Positions 48,972 to 60,330 of a stretch of DNA of 64,000 bases are shown here, piece by piece. The notes under the pieces were generated by a model that saw only the letters and a list, made by a program, of their open reading frames with translations, did not search any database and was not told the DNA's origin. Every line of letters starts with the position of its first letter. Position 1 is the stretch's first letter. Source of the DNA: Monodelphis domestica (lineage: Eukaryota > Chordata > Mammalia > Didelphimorphia > Didelphidae); assembly GCF_027887165.1 (NCBI RefSeq), contig NC_077235.1, forward strand, positions 9,806,884 through 9,870,883. The letters run 5' to 3'. A program made the position numbers and the translations under genes.

Positions 48972-49430
48972 GGCTGAAAGATGGCACAGTGCACAGAGCG
49001 CAGGACCTAGAGTCAAAAAGACTCATCATCCCAGGGCCAAATCAGGCCTCAGACACTTAAGAACTAGGTGACCCAGCTAAGCCACTTCATCCTGTTTACC
49101 TCAGTTTCCTCGTCTGTAAAGTGAGCTGAAGAAGGAAATGGCAAACTCCTCAAGTATCTTGACCAAGAAGACCCCAAGTAAGGGGGCAGTTGGGTATCTC
49201 AGTGGATTGAGAGTCAGGCCTAGAGAGGAGAGGTCCTGGGTTCAAATTTGGCCTCAGACACTTCCCAGCTAGGTGACCCTGGGCAAGTCACTTTACTCCA
49301 TTGCCTAGTCCTTACCACTCTTCTGCCTTGGAGCCAATCTACAGTATTGACTCCAAGACAGAAGGGAAGGGTTCTAAAAAGAACCCCAAATGGGTCACGA
49401 AGAGTCAGGCACAACTGAACAGTAGCACAA
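48972..49430 (+). mobile_element. MAR1-type CORE-SINE split by a younger SINE
   Basis: Parts 48,972-49,181 and 49,379-49,430. The second part resumes with caaatgggtcacgaagagtc and aggcacaactgaacagta, the normal 3' end. Confidence 0.82.
49182..49378 (+). mobile_element. tRNA-derived marsupial SINE nested in another SINE
   Basis: gggggcagttgggtatctca head, accactcttctgccttgga tail. It splits the MAR-type SINE around it; the flanks aagaccccaa / aagaaccccaa form the imperfect duplication. Confidence 0.88.
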
Positions 49431-49732
49431 CCTGACCCAAACACAATGAACATTACTGACCCTCTTATACTCTGAAATCTAGCCAAACTGGCTTTTGCCC
49501 CCTATTCTTTGGACATGGCACTCCATCTCCCATATCCATGTCTCTGCAGAGGTTATCCCTCATGCCTTAAATGCACTTCCCCTTGTGAAAAAAGTCTCTC
49601 TCCTCCTTCTTCAGGAGGGGCTTTTCTCATCCCTTCAAATGTTAGTGCCCTCTCTCTCAAACTATTTGTGTTTAACTATTTTGTATTTATGAATTGGTAT
49701 ATATTATACTGCTTTGTATATATTATGATGTG

Positions 49733-49826
49733 CAGGGTGTTTCAAAAGTCTTTGTGCAGTTTTATTTATTTATTTAGGTAACTTAATTAAAGCCTAAAAC
49801 TGCCCTAAGACTTTGGGGACACTCTG
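49733..49826 (+). mobile_element. Mariner-like miniature DNA transposon (94 bp)
   Basis: Inverted ends of about 30 bp: cagggtgtttcaaaagtctt at the left, and the right end read on the other strand starts cagagtgtccccaaagtctt. Both continue to gcagtttta. Inserted in an L2. Confidence 0.7.
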
Positions 49827-49867
49827 TGTATATATTTCTTTCTGTTTGCTGTCTCTCCCATTAAAAT

Positions 49868-50395
49868 GTGAGATCCCTTTTGTGGTATTAAAGAATTGAA
49901 GACTCAGGAAATGCTCATTAGTTGGGGAATGGTTAAACTAATTAAGGCATATGAATGTGATAGAATACTATTGTGTAGCAAGAAATGATGAAGGAGATGG
50001 TTTCAGAAAAATCTATATGAACGGATACAAAGTAAAGTAAGCAGAACTAGGAGAACAAGTTACACAGTAAAAGCCATATTGTAAAGATAATCCACTGTGA
50101 AAAACTTGGTAATTCTGATCAATATTATGATCCACTACAATTCCAAAGAACTGATGAAAAATACACTTCATCTCTACATAGAGAACAGATGGATTTAGGA
50201 GTGCAGATTGAGGCATTTTTTTTCTTTCTTGTGTTTTTTTCCCCCCCTTTTGGACTATGACTAATGCAAAAATATGTTTTTCATTCAAATGTATAATGGG
50301 TATTATAGTCCTTTCCTTCTCAATGGACAGGGCAAGAGTAGAAAAGAGCTAAAGAATTTGGAACTGAAAATAAAAATAAAATTATAAAAATAATA
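49868..50395 (+). mobile_element. Old L1 3' fragment
   Basis: Segment gttggggaatggttaaacta through agaactaggagaacaa, then a degenerate 3' UTR with an A-rich end. Confidence 0.6.
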
Positions 50396-50524
50396 TGAGA
50401 TCCTTGCAGGTAGGAATTGTTTCACTCTTTGAAATTATATACCACTGTGCCTAGCACAGTTCTTTGTTGGAGAGTAGGTTCTTAAATACTTTTTGACTGA
50501 CTAAAATAGAGACTTCTGTAGCAA

Positions 50525-50757
50525 TGTTTGTGATTTATAGGTGGCGCCATAGATTGTTTCACTTGGAGTCAGAAATACCCAAGTTCAGATTCAGCCTCAG
50601 ATACTTAGTTGTGTCGCCCTAGACAAACCACCTAATCTCCTTATATCTGAGAGCATAATAATAGCATTTAACCCCAAGGGTTATTGTGAAGATTAAGTGA
50701 ATTAACATGTATAAAACATTTTGCAAACCTTAAAGTTTGATATAAATGCTAGTTATA
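50525..50757 (+). mobile_element. MIR/Ther-type CORE-SINE
   Basis: 'cttggagtcagaaataccca' and 'taaaacattttgcaaacctt' are CORE-SINE blocks. Confidence 0.75.
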
Positions 50758-50759
50758 TT

Positions 50760-51130
50760 CATCATCACCATCCTGTAACTATTGCTACCAGTCTCTCACT
50801 GGCCTCCTTGACTCATTTCTTCCATCTCTAATCCATCCTCTATACAGGAGCCCAAATTATTTTTCTTAAAATGTAGGTCTGACCATATCACTCCCTTAGT
50901 AAACTTCAGTGGCTCCCTATTCCCTCCTTGATCAAATCTAAGTGAATCTATTTGGCTTTAAAAGCCTTGGTCAATTATTTCCCTTCTCATACTTTGCAAT
51001 ATGACTTTTTCTTTTTTTCCTCACAGATAGAACTTCCCTCCTAGCCTTTGTACTTATTGTCTCCCACATTTGGAATGTTTTCCTTTCTCAACGTGTCCCT
51101 TCCCTTTAATTCTTAATTCCCTTCTAGGGT
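50760..51130 (+). mobile_element. L2-type LINE fragment
   Basis: 'aggtctgaccatatcactcc' and 'cttcagtggctccctattcc' are L2 ORF2 C-terminal sequence (DHxTPLLxxLxWLP). Confidence 0.7.
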
Positions 51131-51139
51131 CAGTTGACC

Positions 51140-51427
51140 CTAGAAAGACAGTTATTCTGATCATCACAATGACTAAATGACTATCCACAATTCTAAAGGG
51201 CTCATGATGAAACATACTGTCCTCTACCACAGAGAACTGATGGACTCAGAGAACAAATTGAAGTGCATTTTTTTCTTTTTGAAACATGGCTAATGTGGGA
51301 ATTTGTTTTGTATGACTACATACAATGAGGTTTGTAATGGGGTTTGTATTTCTTGTTTTCTCAGTGGGTGGTGAAAGGATGAAGGAGAGAATCTGGAATT
51401 GAAAATTAAATTAAAATTTTAAAAAAC
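51140..51427 (+). mobile_element. Old LINE 3' UTR-like fragment
   Basis: Resembles the 3' UTRs at 50.1-50.4 kb and 31.28-31.43 kb (ctaatgtgggaatttgtttt), ending in an A/T-rich tail. LINE family uncertain. Confidence 0.45.
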
Positions 51428-51506
51428 GTCATCTTTATGGAATCTGGCTTCAACCGAAGTTCCAAATTCTTTGGACATGTTTAAGGGACTTATGAAGCTG
51501 ATTCCA

Positions 51507-52203
51507 CTATCCCCAAAGGGTTTTAAAAGAATGCCTGCCCTTTGGTCCAACCATACCACTGCTGGGTTTGTACCCCAAAGAGATAATAAGGAAAAACACT
51601 TGTACAAAAATATTTATAGCCTTGCTCTTTGTGGTGGCAAAAAACTGGAAAATGAGGGGGTAACCATAGATTGAAGAATGGCTGAACAAATTGTGGTATC
51701 TGATGGTGATAGACTATTATTGTGCTCAAGAAACAATGAACTGGAGGAATTTCATGTGAACTGGAAGAACCTCCAGGAATGGATGCAGAGTGAAAGGAGC
51801 AGAACCAGGAGAACATTATACACAGAGACGGATGCACTGTGGCAAAATCGAATGTAATGGACTTCTCTACTGGCAGCAATGCAATGATACAGGAAAATCC
51901 TGAGGGACTTATGAGAAAGAACGCTATCCACATCCAGAGAAAGAACTGTGGAAGAAGAACCCAGAAGAAAAACATATGACTGATCTCATGGTTCAATGGG
52001 GATGTGATTAGGAATGTTGACTTTAAATGATCGCTCTTTGCAAATATTAATAATATAAAAATGGGTTTTGAGCAAAGATACACGTAAAACCCAGTGGAAT
52101 TGCTCGTCGGCTCCGGGATGGTGGAGGTAGGATGGGAGAGAAAGAACATGAATCATGTAACCATGGAAAAATATTCTTAATTAATTAATTAAAATTTTTT
52201 TTA
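51507..52203 (+). mobile_element. L1 3'-end insertion
   Basis: ORF2 C-terminus (region corresponding to [18 protein letters not shown]) and 3' UTR with A/T-rich tail. The 15-bp duplication atgaagctgattcca / atgaagccgattcca lies at 51492-51506 and 52204-52218, one mismatch. Older than the 37.9-kb copy. Confidence 0.88.
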
Positions 52204-52799
52204 ATGAAGCCGATTCCAGAGATATTCTTGGCAGAGAATGGTAGAGAGAGAATCAAACTTAAGAATGGCAGCCATTCCTGGAAAGCTGGCCTAATCATGT
52301 CCCTGAATTTGCTTGAAATTCTAGATCCTGCTGGGAATAGACCTTCTCTGGGGAGTGATGGTTTCTCTTGATTTGGAGCTGAGATCTTACCTTATTCCCA
52401 GTTAAAGAATTCTTTCAGTCTTGTGTGCATATTCTTATCTGTAGAATGTCTCTGATGTCTTTTTGCTGTTTTGCTTAAATAAACTAGTTTATTCACATTT
52501 ACTATTTGTAATGGTCTTTTGTGGAACCATTGTTTGGTGAAGATATAAGCTATTTCTTCTAAACTTGTTATTCCCCAGATTTCCAGTATTTGAAGAGGAA
52601 TATAGATATAATTCCAGCCTAATATCTCCCAGAAACTAAAAAAGAAAAGAGTGCCCATCCTCAGCAATGCTCTAGAGGTCTGTCCCCCAATCTCTAGGTA
52701 GCATACTGGCAATGTAGATTTGGCCCTTGAGACTCCTCCTCTACCAAGAAACAGATCAAATCCCATGTCATATGTATCCATGACTCCTATATGCCTTTA

Positions 52800-53110
52800 T
52801 AGTTAATCAGTCCTTGTGGCCACATATATTACATTTATATGAAGCCTTTCTTGATTCCCCCAGTTGTTAGGGCATCTCCTTCCCTCCAATTAGGCTGCAT
52901 TTATTTTTCTATGATCTGTATTTTTTTTTCATCCCTGTACATGTTTGTCTCCATTCAAGTGTTGTTTTAAGGGAAATAATTTTGGTTCCTGTGTAAAGGA
53001 TGAATTAAGTAGAGGATTGTTTGATATTTGCCCTTTTTATTCCCAGAACCTATGACTGTACCATCTTGGAAGATACTACTAAGCACAGAATGAATAATTA
53101 TAGAATTGAA
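52800..53110 (+). mobile_element. L2-type LINE 3' fragment
   Basis: 'atgaagcctttcttgattcc' and 'cctccaattaggctgcattt' match L2 3' ends. Confidence 0.55.
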
Positions 53111-53394
53111 TCAGTGAAAGTGGAGGTTGAGTATGCCTCTTTACTAAAGACCAGGATATTCCACCTTCAGGGCATGGGTATCTACTAAGGTAGGGGTAAA
53201 ACATGTGAACATCTGTTCTTTAGCAACCGAAAAGGTCTGGAAAGTATTAAAGATACCTCTCCTTCCATCATACCACCTTGGAAGAACTGAAAGCAAATAG
53301 ATCCCTGGAGCCAACTCCAAAGGCAGCACACAAAAGCTTGAACAATGCTCCCTTTACCACAGGTACAGAGCCCAACTTTAACAATTTTTTAAAT

Positions 53395-54965
53395 TAAAAG
53401 AAAAGAAAAAGGCTGGGAAATGAGCAAACATCAAAAAAAGAAACTCAACCCAGAAAGTTATTTTGTTGATAGGGAAGACCAAAACACATACTCAGAAAAC
53501 AACAACAAAATCAGTACCACTGCATCCAAGGCTTCCAAGAAACCAAAGCTTCCAAGAAAAATAGGAATTGCTATCAAGCCCAAAAAGAATTAATGGAGGA
53601 GCTCTAAAAGGATTTTTAAAAACCAAATAAGAGAGGTAAAAGAAAAATTGGGAAAAGAAATGAGTGCTACAAGAAAATCATGCAAAAAGAATCACTAGAT
53701 TGGTAAAGGAGGCACAAAAAATCTAATGAAGAGAAGAACTTTTTAAGAAGCAGAACTAGCCAAATGGAAAAAGATACACAAAAAGGCACTGAAAAGAACT
53801 TCTTCAAAGGCAGAATTGACCCTATGGAAAAAGAGGTACAAAAATTCACTAAAGAAAACTCTACAAAGTAGAACTGACCAAATGGAAAAGATAGTACAAA
53901 AGCCCACTCAAGAAAATCATGTTTTAAACATTGGAACTGAACAAATGGAAGCTAATGACTCCATGGAATATCCAGAAACAATCAAACAAAGTCAAAAGAA
54001 TGAATAGAAAATGTGAAATATCCCATTAGAAAAACAACTTGCCTGGAAAATAAATACAAGAGAGATCATCTAAAAATTATTGGACTTCCTGAAAACCATG
54101 ATCAAAAAAAGATCTTAGACATTATCTTCCAAGAAATTATGAAGGAAAACTTCCCTGACATTCTAGAACCAGAGGGTAAAATAGAAATTCAAAGAATCTA
54201 TCCATCATGTCCTGAAAGATATCTCAAATGAATAACTCGCAAGAATATTTTAGCCAAATTCCAGGACCCCCAGGTCAAGGAGAAAATATCACAAGCATCC
54301 AAAAAGAAACAATCCAAATATCATGGAGCCACAGTCAAGATAACACAAGATTTCTCAGTTTCTATATTAAAGTATCAGAGGGTCTGGAACATGATATTCC
54401 AGAGAGCAAAGGCGTTCGAACTTCAACTAAGAATCACTTACCCAGAAAAACTGAACAAAATCCTTTGGGGGAAAATGGGTATTCAAGAAATAGAGGACAT
54501 TCAAACATTTCTGGTGAAAAGGCCAGAGCTGAATGGAAAATCTGACTCTCAAATACAAGACTCAAGAGAAGTATAAAAAGGTAAACAGGAAAGAAAAATC
54601 AAAAGACATTCAATAAGATTAAACTGTGCAACAGCAATATTGTGGAATGATCAACTATGAAAGACTTAGGTACTACTCTCAGCAATACAACGATCCAGGA
54701 CAATTCTAAGGAATTTATGACAAAGAATGCTATCTACCTCTAGAGAAAGAACTGTTGGACTTGGAATGCAGATCAAAGCACATGATTTTCCACCTTATTT
54801 GGGGGGGGGGGTCATTTGGGAGTTTTGTTTTATATGACTATTCTTTTACAAAAATGAACAATAGGGAAAAATATTTTGCATGATAATACATGTATAATAA
54901 CCCAGATCGAATTGCTTGCCAGCTCTGGGAAGAGGAAGAGAAGGGAGGGAGAGAGATAATTTGGA
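53395..54965 (+). mobile_element. Half-L1 (HAL1)-like element: ORF1 followed by 3' UTR-like sequence
   Basis: A lysine/glutamate-rich coiled-coil region (53.4-54.0 kb) leads to the L1 ORF1 RNA-binding core (HLKIIGLPENHDQKKILDII) and the C-terminal domain (KFQDPQVKEKISQASKKK; AFELQLRITYPEKLNKILWG). ORF1 ends near 54,575. What follows (54,640-54,960) resembles an L1 3' UTR, not ORF2. Decayed, with several frame breaks. Confidence 0.65.
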
Positions 54966-55539
54966 TCATATAACTAAAGAAAACTTATGCAGAAATTTGT
55001 TATTACATGTAATTGGTAAAAGAAGATATGTTTATAATTTTAAAACATTAGATTATGTACATCCTTACATGAGGAGATGATTCTTGTAACTCTAAAAAAC
55101 TTTGTCATTAGTCAGGCAGTTTGAAGGAATATAAATAGATTGAGGGCAAGGATGTGAGTTGAATATGATGGGATGGTATAAAATTAAATTAAGTCATGAG
55201 AAAGAGGAATGCTTTGGGAGGAGGGGCAAGGGAAAAATAAAATTAGCTAAATTATTGCACATAAAAGAGGCATGAAAGACTTTTTATAGTGGAGGGGAAG
55301 ATGAGGGAGGTGGAAAGGGGACCATGTGAACTTTACTCTCATCTGAATTGGCTCAGTTGGGAAGAACTATATACTCAATCAGTTGGGTACATAGAAAGTT
55401 CTCTTACCCTACAAGAAAGTAGGAGGGAAAAAGGATGAGAGAAGGAAGTGATAGAAAAGAAGGCAAATTGGGGAAATGGGGGTCAGAACCTAAGCAGGAG
55501 TAATATACAATAATGATAATGGTACAACATTTTTTATAA

Positions 55540-56890
55540 GTCTCTTTAATAAAGAGACTCATTTCTCCAAAAAAATGGAGAAATGAGTTGAATGTATAAG
55601 AATACAAGTATAAATGGTCAAAGGATGTGAACAAACAGATCTTAAACAAATAGTTAAGGCTCTCTATGGTCTTACAAAAAAAAATACTTTAAACCCTATT
55701 AATTAAGGAAATGCAAATTAAACAAACGTTGAGGTGCTACTCTACCCTTATCTGATTGACTATCATGACAGAAAAGGAAAATGACAAAACTTGGAGGGGA
55801 TATGAGAAAGTGGAGATACAAAAGCCCTGCTGGGGGAGTTGTGAACTGATTCAACTATTCTGAAGAGCAATTTGAACCTATGGCCAAAGGGCTATAACAG
55901 TACATACCCTTTGACCCAGCAATACCATTACTAGGTTTGTATTCCAAAGAGATAAAAACAAAAAGGGGAAGGATCTACATGTACAAAAATATTTAAAGCC
56001 TTTCTTTTGGGGGACAAAGAATTGGAAAGTGAGGGAATCCCCATCAATTGGGTAATGGCTGAATAAGTTATATAGTATATGATTGTAATGGAATACTATT
56101 ATGCTGTGAAAATTGCAAGCAGGAGGAACTCAGAAAAACCCTAAAAGACACAAAATGAAGCAGAATAAAATAAGCAGAACCAGGAGAGCATTGTACATAG
56201 TGACAGGAATGATGTACAATGAACAACTGTGAATAACAGTTATTCTCAGCAATGATCCAAAATTATCCCATATGACTCAAGATAAAAATATCATCTGCTT
56301 CCAGAGAAAAAGAAGTGATAGAGTCTGAATCTAGACCAAAGCAAACTTTTTTTCATTTTCTTTCTTAATTTTTAAAATTTGAGATCCAGGACAATCCCAA
56401 GGGACTTATGAGAAAGAATGTTATCCACATCAAGAGAAAGAACTGTGGGAGTAGAAATGCAAAAGAAAAACATATGACTTTTCATTTGTTTATATAGATA
56501 CATGATTTGGGGTTTTGGTTTCAAAAGATTGCTCTTTTGAGGGGGCAGCTGGGTAGCTCAGTGGATTGAGAGCTAGGCCTAGAGACGGGAGGTCCTAGGT
56601 TCAAATCTAGCCTCAGACCCTTCCCAGTTGTGTGACCCTGGGCAAGTCACTTGACCCCCATTGCCTAGCCCTTACCACTCTTCTGCCTTGGAGCCAATGC
56701 ACAGTATTGACTCCAAGACAGAAGGTAAGGGTTTAAAAAAAAAAAAGATTGCTCTATTGTAAAATTGAATAATGTGGAAATAGGTATCAAGTGATAATAT
56801 TTGTATAACCCAATGGAATTGCTTGTTGGCTCTGGGAGGGGGGAAGGAAAGAAAAAGAATCATGGAAATATGGAAAAATATTTTTAAAAA
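55540..56890 (+). mobile_element. Old L1 ORF2 3' region and 3' UTR
   Basis: Decayed ORF2 C-terminal sequence (ttgacccagcaataccatta at 55911-55930, the PxDPAIxL segment) is followed by 3' UTR. A SINE is inserted at 56536-56742. The AG-rich stretch 55,060-55,540 just before it could be an L1 inter-ORF spacer, but I cannot assign it. Confidence 0.7.
56536..56742 (+). mobile_element. tRNA-derived marsupial SINE, young
   Basis: Near consensus with poly(A). Perfect 13-bp duplication aaaagattgctct at 56523-56535 and 56743-56755. Inserted in an L1 3' UTR. Confidence 0.94.
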
Positions 56891-57328
56891 ATAAAAACAA
56901 ATAAATAAATAAAAATAAAGAACCAATAGAATTGAAAAAATTAATTTGAGTTTACTTCCACAAAAGAATTAATATTGAAAAATATTTTGCGTGATTGCAC
57001 ATGTAAAATCTATATGAGATTGCTTACTATCTCAGTAAGCGAGGTGAGGGAGAGAATTCAAGATTTAATATTCTTTGAAAAATGTTGGAAGCTGTTGTTA
57101 CATGTAATTAAGCAAAAATAAAATAAAGTTTAATGAAGTGGGGTGGGATTGGGAGGTGACATAGGCACCAAAAAGTGATCTGTGACCACGAGAAGGGGAA
57201 AGAGTGCCAATTTTGGAGGCAGGACATGGTTTAGAACACTGGCTCTGCCTTTTCTTAACTATACCTTGACTAAGCCCTATCTTGATGGTACTTGGTTTCC
57301 TCCTTTGTATAAGGTAGTTGGACTAGAT

Positions 57329-57418
57329 GGCAAACCTTTTAGAGGGGTGAGTGATATGAGAAATGTTCTCAGGTGAATACTCTCCTCTCGCACATATGCC
57401 ATAGGTTTGCTACTGCAG
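57329..57418 (+). mobile_element. Miniature hAT copy (90 bp)
   Basis: Only the terminal parts of the same family remain (ggcaaaccttttagaggg ... gccataggtttgctactgca). Perfect 8-bp duplication gactagat at 57321-57328 and 57419-57426. Inserted in the tail of a MIR-type SINE. Confidence 0.8.
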
Positions 57419-57699
57419 GACTAGATGATCTCTGAGGTCTCTCATTGCGTTAAATATAGGCTCCTTAATCCGTTTGGGAAGTGTGAAGTATTTGGATCAT
57501 TGGATACATGCAGATGACACAATCCAGGAAGTATTTTGTGAGTAGCTGAAAGAATCAGGCAAAACTCTGAACCTATGGATAGTTGAGCATTAAAAGTACT
57601 TAAGCTTCAGGAATGCCTTAAAGAGACAGACCCTCACTCTTGTCCAAGAGGGAAACAAAGAGAAGGAAGTGTTACCTCCTGCCTCCTGCCTCCTGCCAT

Positions 57700-58195
57700 C
57701 ACCATCACCCTTCACTCATGATCAAGTGATAATCATGTGAAGTCATGGAGTTCCAAAGAGTGATGATGTCTACAGCAGTGACTGATGGCAGCAGCATTAT
57801 TAGGTGCTTCAAGACATGCCAAGATCATATCAGACACACTGAAGAAAGCTGGCTTCAGAACTCCACAAGAGCACTACTGATGATAGCTCATAGCCCAATA
57901 AAGAGCTACAACTAAGGAAACTTCATGAGAACTCCATATAGGGAGAAAAGAACTTCAAATAAAGAACTCAAATTACCTCGTTGGCACATGTAGTCTCTCT
58001 GTTATATATACCTCACCACCATTGGATTTCTAAATGTTTGCCCCCACTCTCTATTGGTACAATGTGGGTTTTATGGGAGAGTGTGCCCCAGACTTTTAGA
58101 AGATTGTTCTTTATACCACCTGTTCTTGCTATACCAGCTCAGTAAATACCTTTTCCTAAAAACTAATTATTGCTGCTACCTGTTAATAAATGGGA
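57700..58195 (+). mobile_element. Possible LTR 3' portion (fossil, low confidence)
   Basis: Ends with 'cagtaaataccttttcctaa' and 'aaaactaattattgctgcta', then aataaa. The same motif recurs near 59,875-59,910, so a shared LTR-type repeat is likely. Decayed, limits and family unknown. Confidence 0.3.
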
Positions 58196-58489
58196 AGCAT
58201 ACCAGTGGGGCTTCATGAAGAAATGTACTAAAAACTCTAGTCTTTAGAATTACCTATAGAACCCTGAGAAAGGAAGTAGGGGATCCAGCCTGCTGATGTG
58301 GGAGTGGGAGTTATGGAAGAAGCCTTGGAGGAAGCATTGTACTAGAATGGGCACTGGCCTGTTCAGCAGGTATTTCTGATTCTGAGGAGGTACAATTTGA
58401 ACCTTGAGCTACAATTTGATCTTTATTTGAATTAGGAATCAGGGAGGAAGGAATTGAACTTATTCTTTCCATGAGCAGACTTCTTTGGT

Positions 58490-58940
58490 CCATAGAGTAG
58501 CTAGATCATTAGCTCCTCAAAATATTTTTCCCTCCTAGCTATGTTCTAAGTCTCTGGAGATTGCTACTATAATTCACTAACCTTCTCATATTGGAACTTC
58601 CCTCAGCACTTGGGACTTTCTCACCTCGGAAAGCCCTCTTCATTCTCATAAGTAAGTTCGTTCCAGAGGCCTCCATTTGGGGATAGGCTCAGGCTGAATA
58701 TTATTCACCTTCTAGCTGTGATTCTAGCTCTCCAGACTTTGCCACCAGGTCCCCACATGAGTACCTCCCTTCCTACCCCACCTGCTTTTCAGCTCTCTTT
58801 TATGAGTTCTCTTTCCCCCACTAGAATGATAACTATTTAAGGGCAAAGGGCCATCTTTCATTTTTGGTCTATTTGTATGTCCAGTGCCTAGCACAGAGCC
58901 TGGCACATAGTAAGCACTTAGAAATGCATGTTGCTTCTTT
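58490..58940 (+). mobile_element. L2-type LINE 3' end
   Basis: Ends 'cagtgcctagcacagagcct' then 'tagtaagcacttagaaatgc', a well preserved L2 tail. Confidence 0.75.
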
Positions 58941-58974
58941 CCTTAAGTCTATATAGAGACCCTCATGAACCCCA

Positions 58975-59650
58975 GGTTAAGAACCCTTCATCTATATTAT
59001 CTCCCTTGTTGACCTCATGAGCTTCAATGGTTTTAATTATCGTCTCTGCAGATGATTCTCAGATCTCTATTTCCAACTCTTTCTTGAGTTCCAGTCCTAT
59101 CTCACCAACTGCCTTTTGGACAACTTAAAGTTAGATTACTCATAAGCAATTCATATTCAAGCTATTTAAAACAGAACTCATTCGATTTTCTCCCCGAACC
59201 TCCCCTTCTTCTAAACTTCCCAATTATTATTGAGGATACCATCATTTTCCTAGTCATCTAGCCTCACAACCTTAGAGTCATCCTTTACTCCTCATCCTCG
59301 CTCCACATATCCAATCATTGCTAAATCTTGTCATTTCTGATTGGACAACACCTCTTATCTATGTTCCCATCTGTCTAATCACTCTGCTACCATCGCGGTT
59401 CAAGGCCTCATCACCTCTCTCCTGGACTATTGCAGTAGTCTCCTAAATTGTCTCCCTGCCTCAACTCTTGTCCCACTGCAATCCATCCTCCATTCACCTG
59501 CCAAAGTGATTTTTACAAAGCAGAAGTGACCACATCTTCTCCTGGTCAATAAATTCCAGTGCCCCCATGCTATCTGCAGAATCAAATATAAAGTTGTCAG
59601 TTTGGCATTCAAAGTTCTTCATGAAGTGGCCCTTTCCTATCTTTACATTT
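58975..59650 (+). mobile_element. L2/CR1-clade LINE ORF2 C-terminal fragment
   Basis: The frame at 59341-59529 reads GLITSLLDYCSSLLNCLPAS then TLVPLQSILHSPAKVIF, the conserved LDYCNSLLxGLPxSTLxxLQxVxNAAARLI block of CR1-clade ORF2. It is a repeat, not a host gene. Confidence 0.8.
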
Positions 59651-59689
59651 TCATGTTGCCCCAAGGAGAAAGAAGTGACCTTTAGGAAC

Positions 59690-60050
59690 TGGCATAGTGG
59701 TATCTGAAACAAGGACTCATCTGGAAGCCATATTCTAAGTGGATATGAATTTGATAGTAAGGTTATATAGGAACTGAGCTCAGTTTGAACCCACTCTCCT
59801 CAAAGGACAAAGTGATATAATGGAAAGTGCACCCCAATAGGGAACTGTTTGTACTTTTGTCATAGCATAGCTTCAAAGTAAATATCCTTTTGTAAAAACT
59901 AATTGATGTTAATCAGTTAAATGAAACTAGAGCAATAGGAACTGATGTCTAACAGTGTGGCAGAGAGAACAACTGTTGGGGGCTTGAGCCCATGGCAACA
60001 GAGAAAAGATATCCCCAAACCTTTCAGGTTATCCCCAGAATCCCGAGGGG
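59690..60050 (+). mobile_element. Possible LTR 3' portion (fossil, low confidence)
   Basis: 'aagtaaatatccttttgtaa' and 'aaaactaattgatgttaatc' parallel the sequence near 58,140. Decayed, limits uncertain. Confidence 0.3.
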
Positions 60051-60219
60051 GAAATGTAGCTGACTTCAGTCCAGGAGAGTTAGGCCACAAGAATGTGTTC
60101 CATATTGGGTCTCATCCAGGATGCAAGTAGAGAAGATCTACTCCTTGGCTCCTCAGGATACCGGTAGAATCCTGAGGGAGAAGAGTAGCCCTCTTGACTC
60201 TGAGTATTTACCATATATG

Positions 60220-60330
60220 TACATGTCTCTCTAGAATATGAACCCCTTGAAAGCAAGGACTTTTTTTGCTTTCCTTTGCGTCCTTAGTGTTTCATAGTCA
60301 GTTTGACTGACTGGACCACCCCCACCAAAT
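60220..60330 (+). mobile_element. L2-type LINE 3' end
   Basis: 'gaaccccttgaaagcaagga' and 'gcgtccttagtgtttcatag'. Confidence 0.6.

Larger units (their letters stand above)
48730..49860 (+). mobile_element. L2-type LINE with nested SINEs and a MITE
   Basis: 'gattattgcaatagccttct' near the start and 'atgccttaaatgcacttccc' near the end are L2 ORF2/3' sequence. Two nested SINEs (48,972-49,430) and a small DNA transposon (49,733-49,826) split it. Confidence 0.7.

Noticed and set aside
59341-59529. Open frame with LLDYCSSLLNCLPASTL considered as a host gene fragment
   Set aside because: It matches the conserved ORF2 C-terminal block of CR1/L2 LINEs.
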